A stretch of DNA of 64,000 nt from contig NZ_CP084115.1 of NCBI RefSeq assembly GCF_020217465.1, positions 930,001 to 994,000 of the forward strand, written 5' to 3'. Positions 7,458-17,961 of this stretch are shown here, one piece after another. A model generated the notes under the pieces. That model saw nothing but the letters and a program-made list of their open reading frames with translations, was not told the origin of the DNA and did not search any database. Each line of letters opens with the position of its first letter. Within the stretch, counting starts at the first letter, position 1. Source of the stretch: Cobetia amphilecti. Lineage in GTDB: Bacteria > Pseudomonadota > Gammaproteobacteria > Pseudomonadales > Halomonadaceae. A program made the position numbers and the translations under genes.

Positions 7458-8699
7458 CTAGAGAGACAGGAACAGACCGGCGAGACTCGCTGACATCAGG
7501 TTGGAGAGCGTGCCGGCGAGAATCGCCTTCATGCCCATCTGCGCGATATCACCGCGACGGTTCGGAGCCATCAGCCCCAGACCGCCCATCAGGATGGCGA
7601 CCGAGGACAGGTTGGCGAAGCCGCACAGTGCAAAGATGATGATGGCTTCAGAGTGCTCGGACAGCTTGATCTGGTGGCTGGCGAGGTCGGCGAAGGCGAC
7701 GAACTCGTTGAGCACCAGCTTCTGACCGATGAAGCTACCCGCCTGGATGGCTTCGTGCCACGGCACGCCGATGACCCAGGCCACCGGGGCGAAGGCATAG
7801 CCCAGCAGCAGCTGCAGCGTGATGTCTTCATAGCCGAACAGGCCGCTGACCCAGCCGACGATGATGTTGCCCAGCGCGATCAATGCGATGAAGGCCAGCA
7901 GCATGCCGCCGACATTGATCGCCAGCTGCACGCCAGAGGCCGCGCCGGAGGCGGCGGCATCGATGACGTTGGTCGGGCGATCGATGTCCTTGCCCAGCGC
8001 TTCTTCGACGCTCTGGGTCTTGGTCTCGGTCTCAGGGATCAGCATCTTGGCCATCAGCAGGCCACCCGGCGCCGCCATGAAGGAGGCTGCCAGCAGGTAC
8101 TTGAGGTCGATGCCCAGCGAGGCATAGCCCACCAGTACGGAACCGGCCACCGAGGCCAGGCCACCGGTCATCACGGCGAACAGCTCCGAGCGGGTCATGC
8201 CGGCAATGAACGGGCGCACGACCAGCGGGGCTTCGGTCTGGCCGACGAAGATGTTGGCGGCCGCGGACAGGGACTCCGGACGGCTGGTGCCGAGCACCTT
8301 TGACAGGCCGCCGCCGAGCACGCTGATCACGACGTTCATCACGCGCAGGTGATAGAGCACCGCGATCAGTGAGGAGAAGAACACGATGATCGGCAGTACG
8401 CGCAGCGCGAACACGAAGCCGCCGCCGCCGAAGACTTCGAACATCTTGTCGCTGACCAGGCCGCCGAACAGGAAGTCCATGCCGACGTTGGCACTGGACA
8501 TTACGGCCTGTACACCTTCGCTGAGCCCAAGCAGCATGCTCTTGCCGGCAGGCACGTAGAGCACGAAGATCCCCAGCATCGCCTGGATGGCAAAGGCACC
8601 CAGTACGGTGCGCAGGCTGATGGCGCGTCGGTTTTCAGAGAGAAGGAAGGCAATCCCCAGCAGGGCGAAGACGCCCACCAGGCCCATGACGATCTGCAT
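7458..8699 (-). CDS. NupC-family concentrative nucleoside transporter
   Basis: An inner-membrane cation-coupled nucleoside symporter of about 413 residues. The N-terminal segment (LVGVFALLGIAFLLSENRRAI) is followed by the gate domain and core: FFSSLIAVLYHLRVMNVVI, then GQTEAPLVVRPFI (the conserved Q-T-E substrate motif), MTGGLASVAGSVLVGYA, MLLAFIALIALGN, and a second substrate motif, GQKLVLNEFVAF. These are hallmarks of the CNT family. The start MQIVMG is chosen because AGGAG lies 7 bases upstream; an in-frame ATG 15 codons earlier has no such site. A weak promoter pair (CCGACA, 17 bp, TAGAGT on the - strand, plus positions 8784-8812) lies upstream. Substrate specificity cannot be read from sequence. 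Confidence 0.92.
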   Translation of the reverse strand: MQIVMGLVGVFALLGIAFLLSENRRAISLRTVLGAFAIQAMLGIFVLYVPAGKSMLLGLSEGVQAVMSSANVGMDFLFGGLVSDKMFEVFGGGGFVFALRVLPIIVFFSSLIAVLYHLRVMNVVISVLGGGLSKVLGTSRPESLSAAANIFVGQTEAPLVVRPFIAGMTRSELFAVMTGGLASVAGSVLVGYASLGIDLKYLLAASFMAAPGGLLMAKMLIPETETKTQSVEEALGKDIDRPTNVIDAAASGAASGVQLAINVGGMLLAFIALIALGNIIVGWVSGLFGYEDITLQLLLGYAFAPVAWVIGVPWHEAIQAGSFIGQKLVLNEFVAFADLASHQIKLSEHSEAIIIFALCGFANLSSVAILMGGLGLMAPNRRGDIAQMGMKAILAGTLSNLMSASLAGLFLSL

Positions 8700-8783
8700 C
8701 AAGCAGCTCCTGAATGCGTAGGTGTTACGTTGAGGACAAGGCAATAGCGCTGGCCACAGGACGTATGGCCAAAACTGGCGCGT

Positions 8784-8812
8784 ACTCTACCAGTATTTTT
8801 GCCCTCTGTCGG
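8784..8812 (-). promoter_or_regulatory. Possible promoter of the nucleoside transporter gene
   Basis: On the - strand CCGACA (8807-8812) and TAGAGT (8784-8789) are 17 bp apart, each matching consensus at 4 of 6 positions. It lies 85 bp upstream of the chosen start. Confidence 0.35.
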
Positions 8813-8961
8813 AGTCTGCCACTAACGTTTGACGGATTTTTTGTGAATCGCGCGAGGCGTGCCTGCGTCAATACGCACGAGGCCCGCCATGGGCGAGCCG
8901 CGTGTTTTCCGCCTTGCTGTACCGTCGTGATGTTCCGACGTGATGCTGAGTCTGCCCGCTG

Positions 8962-10899
8962 TCAGGTGCCGGCGCCCGGCAGTCGACTGGCCGGCAGGGG
9001 GCCTGACCCCGAGCCCGGCGGCGTCTGTGAGGACTTGCCGCCCGCGGCCTTGTCGGCCTGGGGAGCTTCCGCCTTGTCGGTCCTTGGCTGGGAAGACTTG
9101 TTCAGCTCCGGCGAGTCGGCATGGATCAGGCTGATCAACGTCTCGCCGGCCTTGGGCTCCAGCGCCACGGCCGTGTTGGCGATCCGGATGCGACCCTGAC
9201 TGCTGATGCAGAACAGCGGCAGCAGGCGCTCTTCATGAATTCTCCGGTAATCCTCGAGGCTGAAGCTCTCGGTGATACGCGCACGCCGGAATTGCGCGCC
9301 CTGAGAAAGCAGGCTCGCCAGCTTGGCATAGGTGATCTTGCCATCGAACAGCAGCGGCAGATGCCCCAGCGCCTGGTCCTGCTGGCGCTTGGCATTCTTG
9401 CCATTGTCCTCGGCGAGTCGGAAGACACGCCCATGACCCAGGATGTGCTCGAAGTGCAGCGCGGCCAGGCTATTGAGTTCGCGATAGGGCGACAGCGGCA
9501 TCAGGTGGCCGATGCCGGTCAGCTCGAGATGCTGGGCGGCATGTTCAGACAGCGGATTGCCGTAGTAGACCGGCAGGCCCGCCATGCGCGCTTCCTGCAC
9601 GGCGTCCCAGTTGGTATCGGTCAGGCGCACCGAGAAGCCGGCATCGACCAGTTCACGGGCGACCTGGCGCGACACCGAGTTGGCGCCCAGGATCAGGAAC
9701 CCCGAGGGCGGTGGCTCGCCGACGCCCAGCACCTTGACGATGGGACGCGACAGCAGGCTCTGGACTACCACGGTGCCGATGATGACCAGGAAGGTCATCG
9801 GTACCAGCATCTCGGCGCCCTCGATGCCCTGGGATTCGAGCTTGAGGGCGAACAGCGAGGCGACCGCTGCCGCGACGATGCCGCGCGGCGAGAGCCAGGC
9901 CAGCAGGGCCTTCTCGCGCAGCGTCAGCCCGCTGCCCAGGGTGCACAGCCAGACCGTCAGAGGGCGTGCGACCCACATCAACACCGCCAGGAAGATCCAC
10001 GCCGGCCACGACAGCAGGGACAGCTGCTCGACGGTCAGGCGCCCCGCCAGCAGCAGGAACAGTCCCGAGATCAGCAGGACCGTCAGGGTCTCCTTGAACT
10101 CGATGATCTGCTGGGTCGGCACGCCGCGCATGTTGGCCAGCCACACGCCCATCACGGTGACGGTCAGCAGGCCGGATTCATGGAACAGAGTGTTGGAGAT
10201 GGCGAACAGCCCCAGCATCACCATCAGGGTGCCGAAGTTGTGCAGCTTCTGCGGCAGCCAGAAATGACGCAGCACCAGCCCCCAGCACCAGCCACCCAGC
10301 GCGCCCATGCCGAGCCCGAGGCCCACCGTCTGGGCGAACAGCAACAGGGTGTGCGAGGCCGCATTGCCGGTCATGCCGAGCGCGACGTACTCATAGACCA
10401 GTACCGCCAGCAGCGCGCCGACCGGGTCGATCATGATGCCTTCCCAGCGCAGGATCTGGGTCAGGTTGCCGCGCGCGCGCAGCGTCTGCAGCAATGGCAT
10501 CACCACCGTCGGGCCTGTCACCACCAGCAGGGCGCCGAGCACGGCGGCCATCTCCCAGCGCATGTCGAGCAGATAGTGGGCGGCCACGGTGCCGATCACG
10601 CCGGTGATCACCACGCCGGTGGTGACCAGTCGCCTGACGATATGGCCATGGCCGCGCAGGTCCTTGAAGTCCAGCGTCAGGCTGCCCTCGAACAGGATGA
10701 CCGCTACCGCCAGCGAGACCAGCGGGAACAAGAGATCGCCGAGCAGCTCATCCGGCTTCAGCCAACCCGTGACGGGGCCGGCGAGGATGCCGACGATCAA
10801 CAGCGGCAGGATGGCGGGCAGACGCATGCGCCAGGCCAGCCACTGGCAGCCGAGGGCCATCAGACCGATCAGGGTCAGGGCCAGAGCAGGTTCGGTCAT
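8962..10899 (-). CDS. CPA1-type sodium/proton antiporter with C-terminal RCK (TrkA-N) domain
   Basis: A 645-residue inner-membrane protein expected to exchange Na+ or K+ for protons, important in a salt-exposed organism. About 12-13 membrane segments fill residues 1-400, with the typical motifs LPLLIVGILAGP, AVAVILFEGSLTLDF, VTGPTVVMPLL and WEGIMIDPVGALLAV (the D in IDPVGA is the ion-binding Asp region). After about residue 400 comes an RCK/TrkA-N Rossmann domain (GFLILGANSVSRQVARELVDAG), then a second regulatory domain. The C-terminus (about 600-645) is a low-complexity Lys/Gly/Pro tail. The nucleotide-binding part suggests gating by NAD(H) or another ligand (family inference). No partner subunit genes are nearby. 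Confidence 0.88.
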   Translation of the reverse strand: MTEPALALTLIGLMALGCQWLAWRMRLPAILPLLIVGILAGPVTGWLKPDELLGDLLFPLVSLAVAVILFEGSLTLDFKDLRGHGHIVRRLVTTGVVITGVIGTVAAHYLLDMRWEMAAVLGALLVVTGPTVVMPLLQTLRARGNLTQILRWEGIMIDPVGALLAVLVYEYVALGMTGNAASHTLLLFAQTVGLGLGMGALGGWCWGLVLRHFWLPQKLHNFGTLMVMLGLFAISNTLFHESGLLTVTVMGVWLANMRGVPTQQIIEFKETLTVLLISGLFLLLAGRLTVEQLSLLSWPAWIFLAVLMWVARPLTVWLCTLGSGLTLREKALLAWLSPRGIVAAAVASLFALKLESQGIEGAEMLVPMTFLVIIGTVVVQSLLSRPIVKVLGVGEPPPSGFLILGANSVSRQVARELVDAGFSVRLTDTNWDAVQEARMAGLPVYYGNPLSEHAAQHLELTGIGHLMPLSPYRELNSLAALHFEHILGHGRVFRLAEDNGKNAKRQQDQALGHLPLLFDGKITYAKLASLLSQGAQFRRARITESFSLEDYRRIHEERLLPLFCISSQGRIRIANTAVALEPKAGETLISLIHADSPELNKSSQPRTDKAEAPQADKAAGGKSSQTPPGSGSGPLPASRLPGAGT

Positions 10900-10987
10900 C
10901 GGGTGTCTTCCTTGGAGTCAGCGAAAATGAGCGGTGCCACTGTTGCGGTCACCGCTCATCGTTTCGTTGTGTCTCAGCCGTCTGTCA

Positions 10988-11040
10988 GTGGCCCTTGCCC
11001 CTGCTTGTCTGCAATGTCTTGAAGCAGGGGCAAGGGCCAC
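10988..11040 (-). terminator. Long hairpin downstream of the YdiJ-type gene
   Basis: Perfect 19-base arms (10988-11006 and 11022-11040) with a 15-base loop, lying between two same-strand genes. No T-run follows. It probably terminates or stabilises the long upstream transcript. Confidence 0.55.
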
Positions 11041-11179
11041 TCAGCTGCCGCGCGGCAGGCCGAAAGGGCGCAGCCTAGCGATTGATTCCGTGGTATGCAA
11101 CGTCGCGTTGCCTTATCGCGCTCTCCTCATTTCCTTTCTCTGTCGTGCCCGCGTGATGGCGTCGGGCAGATGCGATCAC

Positions 11180-14100
11180 TCATTGGGCGCGACGCAGCAG
11201 CGGCAGCAATGCCTGCAGCGGATGCGGCAACTGGCTGCCGGAGAAACGCTTGCTCTGACTGCGGCACGAATAGCCACTGGCGACCAGCTTGCCCTGATTG
11301 GCGTCGTCTTCGACCACGGCCTTCCATGACAGGTCATAGATGGCACGCGAGGTCTCGAGATTGCGCGCTTCGTGGCCGTAGGTACCCGACATGCCGCAGC
11401 AGCCGGTGGCGATGGTCCCGAGCTTGAGGCCGAAGGCGGAGTAGACCTGCTGCCAGGCCTTGGCCGAGCCCGGGGCATTGGTGCTCTCGGTGCAGTGGCT
11501 CAGAAGCTTCATGCCCGGGTCCATCTTGCCCAGCACCGTCTTGGTGACGCCGACCGGCAGCAGCTTGCGCAGGCTGATCAGCCATTCCTGCAGCAGCAGG
11601 ACATCGGGCACTGCGTCCGGGCCGAGGGTCTTCACGTACTCCTGACGATAGGTCAGGGTCATCGCCGGGTCGATGCCGACCAGCGGCACGCCGAAGTCGG
11701 CGATCGCCTTGAGGCGCTCGGCCTGGGCACGCGCGGTACGCTGGAAGGCGCCGGTGAAGCCCTGCACCTGCAGCGGCTTGCCATTGGGGGCAAAGGGCGC
11801 GACGAAGACATGGATGTCGAGTCGCGACAGCAGCTCGATGATGTCGATCACCAGCTGGGCCTCGAAGTGACTGGTGAAGGCGTCCTGCACCAGGATCACG
11901 CTTCTGGCCTTCTGGGATTCGGTCAGACGGCCCAGCTGGGTCGGCGTCGCCTCGGACACGCCCCAGCTCTTGAGCTGTCTGCGCAGGCTGGCGCGTGACA
12001 GGCGCGGCGCATCGACCATGCCGATCGGGCCTTCCAGCAGACGACTGACTAGCTTGTTGGTCAATAGGCCGTTATAGAGCGGCGTGACGCGCTCGGCCCA
12101 CGGCAGCACGAATTCGAGGCTGCCGATCAGGTAATCGCGCAGCGGACGCTGATAACGATGGTGATAGACCTCAAGGAAGCGGCTGCGGAAATCGGGCACG
12201 TTGACCTTGATCGGGCACTGGCCCGCGCAGGACTTGCACGCCAGGCAACCGGACATGGCGTCGTAGACCTGCTGGTCGAAGTTGGCGTCAGACTGACCCT
12301 CAGCCTGTGCGGTACCGGCACGCCGCGCCTTGAGCGAGGCGCTGATGCGCGCGGGCAGACGCGCCAGCCACATGCCGGTGCCCATGAGGCCCGGCGTACG
12401 AGCGGCCTGGGCTTCGGCGATCACGTCGCGTCCGGCGTTGCCTTCCAGGCGCAGCCACTCACGCATCAGGCTGGCACGTCCCTTGGGCGAGTGGATGCGC
12501 TGGCGGGTCGCCTTCCACGACGGGCACATGGCGTCGTTGGGGTCGTAGTTGTAGCAGGCGCCATTGCCATTGCAGTAGACGGCACTGGCGTATTCCTGCC
12601 ACACGCGCTCATCGATCTGACGGTCGAGATCGCCGCGCATGGTCACGTCATCGATACGCATCAAGCGGGGGTCGAAGGCCTCGACGGCGCTGTCAGCGTG
12701 ATCACGCTTGGCGCTCTCGTTGCCCCCTTCGCTGGCGCCAGCGTCACTCGTGCCAGCGTCGTCGCCCAGCGCCACTGACAGGCGCGGGGAGGCGATCTTG
12801 CCCGGATTGAGCTGGTTGTGCGGGTCAAAGGCTGCCTTCACGTCCTGCAGCGCACCGTAGAGACTGCCGAAGAAGCGAGGGGAGTACTCGGAGCGCACGC
12901 CCTTGCCGTGCTCACCCCACAGCAGGCCACCGTACTTGTGGGTGAGGGCGGCGACCTCATCGGAGATCTCGCGGATCATCGCCTGCTGGGCGGGGTCCTT
13001 CATGTCCAGCGCCGGGCGCACGTGCAGCACGCCGGCATCGACATGCCCGAACATGCCATAGCGCAGGCCACGGGCATCCAGCGCGGCGCGGAATTCGGCG
13101 ATGTAGTCGGCCAGATGTTCCGGCGGAACAGCAGTATCCTCGACGAAGGGCAGCGGGCGGGCTTCGCCGTCGACATTGCCCAGCAGGCCCACCGAGCGCT
13201 TGCGCATGCCATAGACACGACCGATCTGCGCGCGACCGCGGGCTTCGGTGAAGCCGAGACGCTCGACGCTGGTATCGCTGACCAGGTGCTCGCTGAAGGC
13301 GCGGACCTTGGCATCCAGCACCTCTTCGCTGTCGGCATTGAATTCGATCAGGTTGATGCCGCCGATGGCCGGGGTGCCTTCGGCGCTGGCCGGGAAGAAT
13401 TCCTCGACGCTATCCCACACGAAGTCCTGCATGGCGAGGTTGAGCACGGTGTCATCCACCGTCTCGATGGAGGTCGGGCGATTGCCCTCGACCGCCATCA
13501 ACGCCTTGGCGTCGCGCAGTGCATCCATGAAGCTTGCGTAGCGCAGGTTGATCAGCGTCGAGCAGGGCGCGATGGGCAGCGCATTCAGCTCGGCCTCGAC
13601 CACGAAGCCCAGCGTGCCCTCGGCGCCGCACAGCAGGCTGTTGAGGTTGAAACGCCCATCGGCCTCGCGCAGGTGGGCGAGGTCGTAGCCGGTCAGGCAG
13701 CGGTTGAGCGGCGGGAAGATGTCGGCGATTTCCTCGGCGCGCTCATCGGCGATCGCGCGTGCGGTGCGGTAGACCTCACCGATGCGATCCTCACGTGCAC
13801 ACAGTGTCTCGAGCTCGGTGTCGTCGATGGCATGGCTCGACAGTCGTGTCCCGTCGAGCAGGACGCTGTCGAGCGCCAGCACGTGGTCACGCGTCTTGCC
13901 GTATTCGCAGCTGCCCTGGCCGGAGGCATCGGTATTGATCATGCCGCCAATGGTGGCGCGGTTGGAGGTCGAAAGCTCCGGGGCGAAGAACAGGCCATGG
14001 GGCTTGAGCGCGGCATTCAGCTGGTCCTTCACCACGCCGGCCTCGACGCGCACTCGGCGGTTCTCGACATCGATCTCGAGAATGCGGTTCATGTGCCGCG

Positions 14101-14413
14101 AGACATCCACCAGCACGCCGTCATTGAGCGACTGGCCATTGGTGCCGGTACCGCCGCCGCGTGGCGCCAGGGTGACGCCCGAAAAGCGTGGCTCGTGGGA
14201 GAGGCGCGCGATGCGCTGGACATCCTCGGCATGGCGCGGGTAGACCACGGCCTGAGGCAGCACCTGATAGAGCGAGTTGTCGGTCGACAACACGGTGCGG
14301 TTGGCGTAGTCCGGACTGATGTCACCGGCAAAGCCTGCATCTCGCAGGGCGGCCAGGAAGTCCAGATAGAGGGAATCGACGGGGGCGGGCATATCCAGCA
14401 GGCGTTCGGTCAT
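11180..14413 (-). CDS. YdiJ-family FAD and iron-sulfur D-2-hydroxyacid dehydrogenase
   Basis: A 1077-residue cytoplasmic or membrane-peripheral flavoprotein. Residues about 45-290 are an FAD-binding PCMH domain (LAPRGGGTGTNGQSLNDGV; GGMINTDASGQGSCEYGKT). Next comes an FAD-oxidase C-terminal domain with GMFGHVDAGVLHVRPALD and LLWGEHGKGVRSEYSP. A ferredoxin-like 4Fe-4S region follows (CLACKSCAGQCPIKVNVPDF), and the C-terminal Cys-rich CCG part ends with HCTESTNAPGSAK and TGCCGMSGTYGHE. This architecture is that of E. coli YdiJ, a D-2-hydroxyacid (reported D-2-hydroxyglutarate) dehydrogenase passing electrons to quinone or another acceptor. A Ser/Gly/Asp-rich linker near residues 550-575 is unusual but in frame. 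The gene appears monocistronic. Confidence 0.9.
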   Translation of the reverse strand: MTERLLDMPAPVDSLYLDFLAALRDAGFAGDISPDYANRTVLSTDNSLYQVLPQAVVYPRHAEDVQRIARLSHEPRFSGVTLAPRGGGTGTNGQSLNDGVLVDVSRHMNRILEIDVENRRVRVEAGVVKDQLNAALKPHGLFFAPELSTSNRATIGGMINTDASGQGSCEYGKTRDHVLALDSVLLDGTRLSSHAIDDTELETLCAREDRIGEVYRTARAIADERAEEIADIFPPLNRCLTGYDLAHLREADGRFNLNSLLCGAEGTLGFVVEAELNALPIAPCSTLINLRYASFMDALRDAKALMAVEGNRPTSIETVDDTVLNLAMQDFVWDSVEEFFPASAEGTPAIGGINLIEFNADSEEVLDAKVRAFSEHLVSDTSVERLGFTEARGRAQIGRVYGMRKRSVGLLGNVDGEARPLPFVEDTAVPPEHLADYIAEFRAALDARGLRYGMFGHVDAGVLHVRPALDMKDPAQQAMIREISDEVAALTHKYGGLLWGEHGKGVRSEYSPRFFGSLYGALQDVKAAFDPHNQLNPGKIASPRLSVALGDDAGTSDAGASEGGNESAKRDHADSAVEAFDPRLMRIDDVTMRGDLDRQIDERVWQEYASAVYCNGNGACYNYDPNDAMCPSWKATRQRIHSPKGRASLMREWLRLEGNAGRDVIAEAQAARTPGLMGTGMWLARLPARISASLKARRAGTAQAEGQSDANFDQQVYDAMSGCLACKSCAGQCPIKVNVPDFRSRFLEVYHHRYQRPLRDYLIGSLEFVLPWAERVTPLYNGLLTNKLVSRLLEGPIGMVDAPRLSRASLRRQLKSWGVSEATPTQLGRLTESQKARSVILVQDAFTSHFEAQLVIDIIELLSRLDIHVFVAPFAPNGKPLQVQGFTGAFQRTARAQAERLKAIADFGVPLVGIDPAMTLTYRQEYVKTLGPDAVPDVLLLQEWLISLRKLLPVGVTKTVLGKMDPGMKLLSHCTESTNAPGSAKAWQQVYSAFGLKLGTIATGCCGMSGTYGHEARNLETSRAIYDLSWKAVVEDDANQGKLVASGYSCRSQSKRFSGSQLPHPLQALLPLLRRAQ

Positions 14414-14771
14414 GATCTCGCTCGGGCAGTGAGTCGCGTCAGGCAGGCATCCAGGGCCAATGGGCCTAAGCTTACCTGAGCTGGGCGTGTGGCCCCAGCC
14501 CAGCGCGGCATTGCGTCACTCGCGAGACGGGAATTCAGGTGAAAGGAGTGAGGAATGACTACGCTGTGAGGAGTCATCAAACCAAGGCGTGTGCGCCCGA
14601 ATGCAAGCAACAAGGGGGATGATGTGCACATGCTGCGGGCGATTGTCAGGCGTCAGTCGCCGCTTCAGTGGTACCGTCAGCCATCGCAAGGCAGGCCGTC
14701 ATGGCGTATCCCCTCCGTTTCTTGCCTTGAAGCTGTCTTCCCTCTTCCGCTGAGTCATCAGGAGTTAGCTC
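14414..14771. other. Intergenic region between divergent genes
   Basis: This 358 bp space separates the divergent YdiJ-type gene and the ProC-like gene, so it must contain promoters for both. I find no confident -35/-10 pair. An AGGAG ribosome binding site for the ProC-like gene is at about 14760. Confidence 0.5.
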
Positions 14772-15656
14772 ATGGCATCGTCCACCTATTCCTCGACCTC
14801 CACCTGTCATCGCGAGTCTCGCCAGCCGCCCACGCGATTGGGAGTGCTGGGGGTGGGGGAGTTGGCGGAGCCATTGCTGGTCGCGTTGGCGCGCGGTTGT
14901 CAGCGCGAAGGCCGCTCGCGGCATGATCTGGAATTCCACCTCTCGCCGCGCAACGACGTGCGCAGTCACCGTCTGGGCTGGCGTTTCGGTGCCATCCGCC
15001 ACGTAAGCAATGTCGCGGTGTGTGAATCGAGCCTGTGCCTGCTGGTCGGGGTGCGACCAGAGCAGCTCGAGGCGCTGGCAAGTGAGCTGCGTGAAAGCCA
15101 CGCACTGAGCAAGGACCATCACCTGATGGTGCTGGCGGCCGGGGTGCCACTGCAGCAGCTGCAGCGCTGGTTCGCGCCGGCGCGAGTGGTGCGGGTGATG
15201 ACGGGGCTGGCAGTCTGTGAAGGGCAGAGCGCCCTCACGCTCTATCCGGAAGACCCGCTGACGCGCGACCTGCTCGGGCCGGCGGTCCGGCAGATCATCG
15301 CCTTCGATGATGAAGCGGCCTTCGAGGCCAGCATGCTGGCGGTCTGCGTGAATGCCTGGCAGATGGCGCAACAGCAGGCGTTGCTCGACTGGTTCCAGAC
15401 GGTGCCCGGCATGAGCGGCCCCCAGGCGCGCCTGTTGCTGATGGCGCAGTTGCGCGATGCGCTGGCCTTGATGGAAGCCCACCCCGATACCCCGCCCGGC
15501 GAGCTTGCCTCGCGTATCGGCACCCCCGGCACCTGGACGGCACGCGGTCTGGAGCAGCTGGGGGGCAAGGAGGGCGCACACCGCCAATGGCAGCATGTGC
15601 TGGAGCAACTGCGCGCGGAGATCGAGCAGGGCAGTGCGTCACCCGGCAGTGAATGA
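14772..15656 (+). CDS. Divergent ProC-like (pyrroline-5-carboxylate reductase superfamily) protein
   Basis: A 294-residue protein with ProC architecture: an N-terminal NADP-binding strand-turn (RLGVLGVGELAEPLLVAL, residues 22-39), the LLVGVRPEQL strand, a VVRVM segment (139-143) where P5C reductases read RxMPNTP, and a C-terminal dimerisation helix region (GMSGPQARLLLMAQL; residues 213-227). The catalytic/substrate motif normally SPGGTT reads TPGTWT (251-256), and the PNTP loop is replaced by TGLAV. It is therefore probably not a standard P5C reductase, although an imino or amino acid related role is possible. An N-terminal Ser/Thr-rich leader of about 20 residues is unusual. AGGAG lies 7 bases before the start. 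Confidence 0.7.
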   Translation: MASSTYSSTSTCHRESRQPPTRLGVLGVGELAEPLLVALARGCQREGRSRHDLEFHLSPRNDVRSHRLGWRFGAIRHVSNVAVCESSLCLLVGVRPEQLEALASELRESHALSKDHHLMVLAAGVPLQQLQRWFAPARVVRVMTGLAVCEGQSALTLYPEDPLTRDLLGPAVRQIIAFDDEAAFEASMLAVCVNAWQMAQQQALLDWFQTVPGMSGPQARLLLMAQLRDALALMEAHPDTPPGELASRIGTPGTWTARGLEQLGGKEGAHRQWQHVLEQLRAEIEQGSASPGSE

Positions 15657-15699
15657 GACGCTCTGCCGCCTGATGTCTTCCGCTCTCAGCCACCCCTCA

Positions 15700-15748
15700 G
15701 ACACCCGCGATGCCCATTGGTCAGGAGGCGCATCGCGGGTGTCGTGCT
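15700..15748 (+). terminator. Hairpin after the ProC-like gene
   Basis: Perfect 14-base arms (15700-15713, 15730-15743) with a 16-base loop, followed by GTGCTTTG. It probably separates the ProC-like gene from crcB. Confidence 0.65.
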
Positions 15749-15911
15749 TTGTTCAACCTGCCTTTCGTGAGTCGTGGATTCCCCGTGGCTGGCGATTTTC
15801 CTACAATGGAGCGCTAGGCGGCACCCTCGGGTGCCAGAGTGGCTGGCGGCCGATCCATGGTGTTGCCCAGCGCTCACTCGCAATGAATCGAGCACGGGGC
15901 ATACAAGGCAC

Positions 15912-16289
15912 ATGGGAACCTGGTTGGCAGTAGCAGCGGGCGGCGCCATCGGGGCGCTGGGACGGTATCTTGTCAGTGGCTGGATCGTCGGCGCCGCCGG
16001 GCGTGGTTTCCCGTGGGGGACCCTCGGCGTCAATCTGATCGGCAGCTGCCTGATGGGGTTCCTGTTCATCTGGGTGACCCAGGAGCTCAAGCTGGCCCCC
16101 GTCTGGCAGGCGATCATGGTGGCCGGCTTCACCGGTGCCTTCACCACCTTCTCCACCTTTGCCCTCGAGGCGCTCAATCTGATGATGAGCGGACGCATGC
16201 TCGCGGGGCTGGTCTATGTCGCCGTCAGTGTGGTGGCGTGTCTGGGCATGGTCGCACTGGGCATGAAGATCGCACGTGTCCTGCTGTGA
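15912..16289 (+). CDS. crcB: Fluoride ion channel CrcB (Fluc)
   Basis: A 125-residue inner-membrane protein with four membrane segments that dimerises to export fluoride. Key motifs are GGAIGALGRYLVSGW near the N-terminus, FPWGTLGVNLIGSCLMGF (with the conserved Asn), and GFTGAFTTFSTFALEAL, the Thr-Thr-Phe-Ser-Thr-Phe track of the fluoride pore. The frame is open 46 codons further upstream, but the extension has no similarity to the family and the ATG at 15912 gives the normal length. I looked for a crcB fluoride riboswitch in the leader and did not recognise one. A TACAAT box at 15802-15807 could be the -10 element. Confidence 0.94.
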   Translation: MGTWLAVAAGGAIGALGRYLVSGWIVGAAGRGFPWGTLGVNLIGSCLMGFLFIWVTQELKLAPVWQAIMVAGFTGAFTTFSTFALEALNLMMSGRMLAGLVYVAVSVVACLGMVALGMKIARVLL

Positions 16290-16354
16290 TTCCCGTGCCC
16301 GGGCGCGCCATCCTGTCGCCTGGGCGGCTGCGAAGCAGGGCATGGCTGAGGTAG

Positions 16355-17698
<1,344 letters not shown>

Positions 17699-17732
17699 GG
17701 TGCGTGAATCGCCGTAGTGGATTCGCGTAGTC

Positions 17733-17770
17733 AAGGCCCCCGCTTTCCCATGGAAGCGGGGGCCTTCGTT
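17733..17770 (+). terminator. serS terminator
   Basis: Perfect 13-base arms (17733-17745 and 17754-17766) rich in GC, followed by CGTTTAT. It lies 35 bp after the serS stop codon. Confidence 0.85.
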
Positions 17771-17872
17771 TATCGCGAAGACAGAGGCCTTGCCCGATCG
17801 CACCACTCGTTATTCCCTCACTCGTTATTTCCTCTGCGTGACTACAACGTAGCGCCAGGGTTGTTATTCTTA

Positions 17873-17909
17873 TTGGTTATTTTAGAGAGTGGTTCTTATG
17901 CTCTAAAAT
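17873..17909 (+). promoter_or_regulatory. Predicted promoter and operator-like dyad of the cysG-like gene
   Basis: TTGGTT (17873-17878) and TATGCT (17897-17902) are 18 bp apart in an AT-rich stretch. An inverted repeat TTTTAGAG (17880-17887) / CTCTAAAA (17901-17908) with a 13 bp spacer overlaps the -10 box, as a repressor or LysR-type operator would. The regulator is unknown; CysB is a candidate only because siroheme serves sulfite reduction. Confidence 0.45.
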
Positions 17910-17961
17910 GCGATCCATCGAAGGCTGCTCCCCAGCCTCGCCGCGTTTGTGGATGTGCCCC

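Noticed and set aside
9121-11022. Very long open frame on the + strand opposite the antiporter gene
   Set aside because: Its product is rich in Gln, Arg and His with no domain, and it mirrors the codon structure of the well-supported antiporter on the other strand.
12818-14479. Long + strand open frame opposite the YdiJ-type gene
   Set aside because: No recognised motif; the opposite strand encodes a complete FAD/Fe-S enzyme.
15790-15911. Fluoride riboswitch upstream of crcB
   Set aside because: The leader has a small hairpin, but the conserved fluoride aptamer sequences were not found.
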